Below are positions 16,530-20,529 of a stretch of DNA of 20,529 bases, piece by piece. How positions within the stretch are numbered: the stretch's first letter is position 1; each line of letters starts with the position of its first letter. This DNA is from Thalassiosira profunda (Eukaryota; Bacillariophyta; Thalassiosirophyceae; Thalassiosirales; Thalassiosiraceae). A program made the translations under genes and the position numbers. The notes under the pieces are model-generated. The model was not told the origin of the DNA. It saw only the letters and a program-made list of their open reading frames with translations, and did no database searches. The DNA lies in assembly GCA_036939355.1 (NCBI GenBank), contig JALLAP010000848.1, positions 1-20,529 of the forward strand. The letters run 5' to 3'.

Positions 16530-17507
16530 CTAGCTCTTGTCGAACGCAAACGTCGGCTTGCCCGCCACCCGTAGCACATCTTCCACCACCTTCTTTCCAC
16601 CGGCGACCACGCTTCCTTTACCAAATTTCATCTGTAGGTCTTCACCTGCCTCCCTCGCATCCCACACCACGCCCCCGGCCTCCCTCACCAGCACCATCCC
16701 CGCGCAGACGTCCCACGGTCCGCCGTACCCGTGCTCGTAGTAGCACGACACCTGGCCGGACGCGACGTGCGCCAGATTTTGCGCGGCCGATCCCGACGCC
16801 CGGTAGCCCCGCAGACCTGCCCGCAGCCACTTTTTCACGCGCTCCGTCGACTCGTCCACAAAGTCGTCAAATCGGTAATGGCCGATGTTGTTCACCAACA
16901 GACAATCCTGGACAGAGGTAGCGTCGCTGTCGACTCGGACGGGTTGGCCGTTCAACAGTGTTCCCGTGCCGCTGCCCTCCGCCGCCTCGTACAGCGAGTC
17001 GGTGAAGGGATTGTACACCACTCCCACGCGGGGGACGCCGTCGTGCATGAAGCCGATGGAGACGGCGACGAATGGATAGTTGTGGACGAAGTTGGTGGTG
17101 CCGTCGATCGGATCGACTGCGAGGAGAGGAGTTTTGCAATGAAATAAACGATAATGAGATGTGCACTGCAAAGATGCATTTTCATGCATTGCAATGCGTT
17201 ACTCACCGCACCATATCGAGCCCTTGGCCGGAAAAGGATCGTCCTGCCCGCCCTTCGGACTCTCCGCCTGGTCCTCCTCGCCCACGATCACGTCATTCGG
17301 AAACGCCTCCTTGATCATTTGCGTCACCACCCTCTCGACGTGCGTGTCGGCCTCGGTCACCAAATCGACGCCGCTCTTGACGCAGACCACCGCCGAGTTG
17401 CCCGACCGGCCGCCCCCGCCGGGGGAGTACGAGAGCATGATCTCCCCGGCCTTCCGGGCGGCCGCCTTGGCGAGGTCGAGCTGGGATTGGTAGGGCGATC
17501 GGGCCAT
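16530..17507 (-). CDS. Inositol-1-monophosphatase family enzyme
   Basis: Two exons, 17507-17207 and 17116-16530, joined through a split Val codon, give 295 aa, the normal length for the family. The enzyme removes phosphate from inositol monophosphates (and from related substrates such as galactose-1-phosphate in some members) with Mg2+. The metal ligands are all present: E77/E78 in VGEED, D102, D105 in DPIDGTTNF, and D236 in WDVCAGM. EAGGVV follows as usual. The 90-bp intron (donor GTGAGT, acceptor TCGCAG) falls directly before the DPIDGTTNF motif. A Gly-rich insertion (SPGGGGRSGN) precedes the conserved KSGVDLVTEAD. No transit peptide is apparent, so it is probably cytosolic. A related histidinol-phosphate phosphatase role cannot be excluded. 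Confidence 0.95.
17117..17206 (-). other. Intron of the inositol-monophosphatase gene
   Basis: A 90-bp GT-AG intron. It contains the palindrome GCATTGCAATGC at 17187-17198 and several TGCA units. An earlier CAG inside it (TTTGCAG) could be a second acceptor but would shift the frame. Confidence 0.92.
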
Positions 17508-17631
17508 GGTGAGGGTCAGCCGGGCGCGCGAGAGTGACGCGGTCCGTCAATCAATCCTTCCTTCCCTCACCACCCACTCTATCGCCCGCCCGCTCCCCCC
17601 GCCCCTCCACGGCCCACGACGAAGAAGCGCC
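17508..17631. promoter_or_regulatory. Very short divergent promoter region
   Basis: Only 124 bp lie between the phosphatase ATG and the preferred NSUN ATG. The phosphatase start lies in CCATGG (17504-17509), so an ATG is present on both strands there. The plus-strand ATG at 17506 is in frame with the NSUN gene. Confidence 0.45.
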
Positions 17632-19237
17632 ATGTCGGCGACACACCCTTGCAATGCCCCTTCGCCGCGGATGCGATTCGTCCGTCTCAATCCGCGGTTT
17701 GATCGCGAGGAAACGTTGAAGCTTCTCAAGGTGAGGGATGCATCAACAGAGTGCTCCATCCTCATGCACCAACTGATCCAACTCCCCTCGTTTCATCCAC
17801 ATCAGTCGGAATTGCAAACCGACTCTAACGATAAGACGGCATATCCGCTGCCCGTCCCCTGGCTGAACTACAAGGAGCACGGGGTGGAGTTCTTCGCCCT
17901 CCCGGAAGACTTCGGATTAAACCGCTCGTCCTCGTTTCGATCCGGGCGCGTGTATGGGATGGACGTCACGAGCGGGGCCGCCGTGGCTGCGCTATTGTTT
18001 GATTTGTACGATGTCGTCAGACCTGATTCATTAGACGCGGAGACAGGACGCATTGCACATGATGCACAAACGCCGATACGTGTGTTGGATCTCTGCTGTG
18101 CACCCGGGTAAGTATGCTATGTTGTTTATGATGCATTATATTTGCTCGACATCTGATAACATCAGCCTGCCTGCTTGCTGATCTTTGTTGCGTAGCCTAA
18201 AATTGTGCATGATGGCTGACTTGGCACCGCCCGCGTCTATTGTGACGGGGGTGGACATATCATCGCACCGCATCTCGTTGTGCAAAAATATCGTTGTGAA
18301 GTATCACATTGACAAATCAGCGGCTGGCACTGCCAAGGGAACACCAGAACGAAAATCTGCAACAGACAATGCAACTGAAACTGCAAATGCAGCGGTTGAA
18401 GATGCAGAGAGCAAATGGACATCGACTGACTCGACAATCCGCTTGTATTGCACCGATGGCACGACGTTCGGAACGAAGCAATCAAATGCAACTGCCCCAC
18501 AGAACGGATTGGTATTTGACTCGAACGCTGCAAAAGAAGAGTTTCAGACCAGGGGAAAGAGAAAAAGAATGAACAAAAGTGCAAGGGCACGCGAGAAGCG
18601 GAGACTGCTGGAACTGCAAAGGACAGATGAGAGTGCAAATGCCTCTGCCAGCAATGAAGAAAAGGAGACGGGCACGACAACAAGTTACAAATCAATCACA
18701 TCTGACAAAGGAGAAACCGCAAGTGACAAAAGAGACAAAGGCGTGTTGGTGTGCAATGCAACATGCACAGTGCCTCTTTTCGATCGCGTCCTGGTCGATG
18801 CCGAATGCAGCACCGATGGTGCGATGCGGCACATTGAGAAGCGCCAATCATCGCAATCACTGTCGCGGGATCCTGTCTGGACGGATGCAAACATGTGCGA
18901 ACTAGTGGATTTGCAAAAGCGCCTCATCGAGTCCGGGTTTCGATTGCTCAAAAGGGGAGGGACGATGGTATACTCGACCTGCTCGCTGTCGCCGAAGCAA
19001 AACGAGCAGGTTGTGCAATGGCTGCTGGGAAGATGCAACGATGCATGCATCATACCTGTCTCGTTCACAAAGAAGACGAAACCATTGCAGAGCCTTGCAT
19101 TTATAGAGGAAGGCTCTGTTCCGGGCACAATTCGCTTCAATCCAAAAAATGGTGGCGGATCAGACTGTGACAGAGCACCGAAGGATTGCATTCTCCCCGG
19201 AAGCGGCTTTTACCTCGCCAAGATAGGAAAAACATAA
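17632..19237 (+). CDS. NSUN-family (NOL1/NOP2/Sun) RNA m5C methyltransferase
   Basis: Three exons, 17632-17730, 17806-18107 and 18196-19237, give 480 aa. The family transfers a methyl group from SAM to C5 of cytosine in tRNA or rRNA. SAM motif I is LDLCCAPGLKLCMM (128-140); GVD at 152-154 binds the ribose. The two family cysteines are both present: C338 in VLVDAECSTDG and catalytic C396 in YSTCSLSPKQNE. The usual Pro before the first Cys (DAPCS) is Glu here, as I recall from a fungal/protist subgroup. A low-complexity insertion (about 173-325) splits the core and carries a strongly basic patch (RGKRKRMNKSARAREKRR) that may bind RNA or direct the protein to the nucleus. Intron 1 (75 bp) is free of stops and in frame, so an unspliced 505-aa form is possible. 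The ATG at 17632 (CGCCATGTCGG) is preferred over an in-frame ATG at 17506. Confidence 0.92.
17731..17805 (+). other. Intron 1 of the NSUN gene, 75 bp, in frame and stop-free
   Basis: Donor GTGAGG, branch-like CAACTGATC, acceptor CATCAG. Splicing places ETLKLLK next to SELQTD, which suits the family better than the 25 residues encoded by the intron. Confidence 0.75.
18108..18195 (+). other. Intron 2 of the NSUN gene
   Basis: An 88-bp intron with donor GTAAGT and acceptor GCGTAG. It interrupts the glycine codon of SAM motif I; splicing gives CCAPGLKLCMM, and the unspliced frame stops at once (GGG TAA). Confidence 0.95.
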
Positions 19238-19394
19238 CTCCCTGCAGGCTCGTAGGTTTACAGTACAATACATCCACGTCCTAAACGATTCGGCTTTCAA
19301 CAGAGGGCTCTCAATTCTCAACTAACATCTGATTCTCCCAACCTCGCCATATCTGAGCTACGATATTGCAATTCTTCTCCCTTTCAGTGGATTG
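19238..19394. other. Intergenic region between convergent NSUN and LITAF genes
   Basis: There are 157 bp separating the two stops. It is less GC-rich than the genes around it. Nothing recognisable is seen. Confidence 0.4.
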
Positions 19395-20030
19395 TTATGA
19401 GCAGCACTCGGCCCTCGATTTGCCCACCAACCTCCCGCAATTGCTACAATGATGTTCGACGTCCTGGCACGAGGGACAGATGAAGAGAATCCAAAAGAAG
19501 GGCAGGCAGAAGAGGAAGAGGATGATCACACTAATCAAAGTGCAATCGCCGCAGTTGTGATTGATCCGAGTCCGCACCGATTCCGCGCGGCAGTACGGGC
19601 AAGTGATATTCACCGGCCGCGATCCCAGATCACGACGAGGAGGGTGGTACGAGGCGGCGGGCGCAGCTGTCGAGGCTGCGGGGGCTGGTCCTGCTCTAGT
19701 GGCGGAGCCGTTCGCTGCAGGCTTGTATTCCGTGACAGTTACCTGGCGTCCGTCGGGAAACGTAGTAGTGGTCGTCGAGGCCACCATCCCCGGCGGCGGC
19801 ACGGACGCCTTGGGAGGCATGGACGCGCTGGGCACCGCACTGCAATGGAAGCGAAGCGGTGAGGGTGAGGATTTTGGATGCACATCAAACGTCAAGATAG
19901 CTGAGAGAACTCACGTCGCCACCGCGGACGCCGCCATTGGCGGACACGAACTGGCCATCACAGGGGCAGCCTGGACCACCGGGACGCCGTCCAGCGGGGG
20001 CGCCGACGGCGCGGCGTCGTCGAGCGTCAT
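19395..20030 (-). CDS. LITAF-domain (LPS-induced TNF-alpha factor-like) endosomal membrane protein
   Basis: Two exons, 20030-19915 and 19839-19395, joined through a split Thr codon, give 186 aa. The C-terminal LITAF domain (about 114-180) has CPYC at 119-122 and HHCSNCG at 168-174, which together bind zinc. Between them lies a hydrophobic, membrane-inserting stretch (LISVIILFLFCLPFFWILF) as in the human protein, followed by CPSCQDVEHH. The domain sits in the endosomal or lysosomal membrane, facing the cytosol. The N-terminal half is Pro/Ala/Ser/Thr-rich and disordered. PSAP at residues 8-11 matches the short motif by which human LITAF recruits the ESCRT protein TSG101; no PPxY is seen. The intron is 75 bp with a GTGAGT donor and TTGCAG acceptor. 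Confidence 0.93.
19840..19914 (-). other. Intron of the LITAF-domain gene
   Basis: A 75-bp GT-AG intron. Read through, it stops immediately (ACG TGA), so splicing is needed to join the start exon with the domain. Confidence 0.9.
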
Positions 20031-20396
20031 GGTGAATGCGGCGGTTGTTTGTCGTTTGTCGTGCGCTGCTTTTGTGCTTTTGCTTGCAACTTGCAACATA
20101 GCTACGTACATAGGTAGGTACCTACGATAAGTACTTACGAGGTAAGGTAAGCGGTCCACGCACGAGAGCCTGCCAGTTGGCTCTGTCATTCCTCCCTTCA
20201 TAATTCCGTTGTGGTTGCCCCAACCCAACCTCCTCCTCGACGCCCACCCACGCCCCCCTTGCCAGGCCTTTCTCGACGGACGCCTCCGCCTCCGTCTCGG
20301 AATTACACCGGCACGATTGGTCCCGCTCCGTCATTTTGGCGCACGCACATCTCGTCCTCACTTCGCGACTTGTCGCCCCACATCACAACGACGACG
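20031..20396. promoter_or_regulatory. Divergent promoter region with a palindrome cluster and an E2F-like site
   Basis: This region is 366 bp long. GTAGGTACCTAC at 20114-20125 is a perfect palindrome that contains the GGTACCTAC seen upstream of two other genes; AAGTACTT at 20129-20136 and GGTAAGGTAAG follow. TTTGGCGC at 20335-20342 matches the E2F consensus 54 bases before the next plus-strand ATG. Confidence 0.5.
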
Positions 20397-20529
20397 ATGC
20401 CCACCCTTTCTCCGTACGAAATGATGCCGCCCCTTCCGGGTGAAGCAGCCCCTCCTGCCTCGCCCTCCATGGCAACGGTCAGCGTCTTCATTCCCTACAC
20501 GGGCCCGCTCGGGCTGACGATCGAGCAAC
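20397..20529 (+). CDS. 5' end of an unrecognised protein gene, cut by the window edge
   Basis: The ATG at 20397 (ACGACGATGCC) opens a frame that runs to the end of the window, 44 full codons. The encoded start is Pro-, Met- and Ala-rich (MPTLSPYEMMPPLPGEAAPP), then becomes ordered (SVFIPYTGPLGLTIEQ). GPLGLTIE resembles the carboxylate-binding loop of a PDZ domain, but with so little sequence this is only a suggestion. Confidence 0.5.
   Translation, partial: MPTLSPYEMMPPLPGEAAPPASPSMATVSVFIPYTGPLGLTIEQ

Noticed and set aside
1..20529. tRNA, rRNA, CRISPR, transposon or viral genes
   Set aside because: I looked for T-loop-like motifs, regularly spaced repeats, terminal inverted repeats and transposase or capsid motifs and saw none.

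Overview
This is nuclear DNA of a GC-rich, gene-dense, flagellated protist. Genes are separated by about 30 to 500 bases, lie on both strands, and have zero to two short introns. Eight introns can be placed by reading frame. All are GT-AG, six of the eight donors begin GTGAG or GTAAG, and seven of the eight introns are 64 to 93 bp (one is 261 bp). A bifunctional DHFR-thymidylate synthase excludes animals and fungi and fits stramenopiles, alveolates, plants and relatives. An OFD1-like LisH/coiled-coil protein suggests centrioles or basal bodies. I cannot name the species.

Layout, left to right. (1) Minus strand, 41-2090: a macro domain + TPR + SPF31/DNAJC8-type J-domain protein. Its frame is broken only by a 72-bp direct duplication around a single N, which looks like an uncollapsed contig overlap. 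(2) Plus, 2234-4095: a probable mitochondrial protein with a C-terminal J domain, divergent from gene 1 across 143 bp. (3) Minus, 4129-6144: lariat debranching enzyme DBR1 with an unusual RGG-rich N-terminus. (4) Plus, 6433-8751: mitochondrial Hsp70. (5) Plus, 9054-10817: DHFR-TS. (6) 10818-12668 is a less dense, less GC-rich stretch. It holds a small two-exon His-rich membrane protein gene (minus) and a frameshifted NTF2/SnoaL-like coding region (plus). (7) Minus, 12669-13307: a secreted or membrane EF-hand protein. (8) Plus, 13649-14080: a small unknown membrane protein. (9) Plus, 14247-16466: the OFD1-like protein. (10) Minus, 16530-17507: an inositol-monophosphatase family enzyme. (11) Plus, 17632-19237: an NSUN-family RNA m5C methyltransferase. 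(12) Minus, 19395-20030: a LITAF-domain endosomal protein. (13) Plus, from 20397: the start of an unrecognised gene cut by the window edge.

Most genes are unrelated housekeeping functions, as expected for eukaryotic gene order. One theme recurs in the first 9 kb: three Hsp70-system genes (two J proteins and mitochondrial Hsp70) and two proteins tied to splicing or RNA turnover (the SPF31-like J protein and DBR1). The most novel item is the macro-TPR-J fusion, whose TPR keeps four of the five residues of the Hsp70/Hsp90 carboxylate clamp. Other points of note are a nine-base motif shared by three promoter regions, an E2F-like site upstream of DHFR-TS, and a stop-free 75-bp intron in the NSUN gene. 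All identifications were made by eye from protein motifs; no database search was run.
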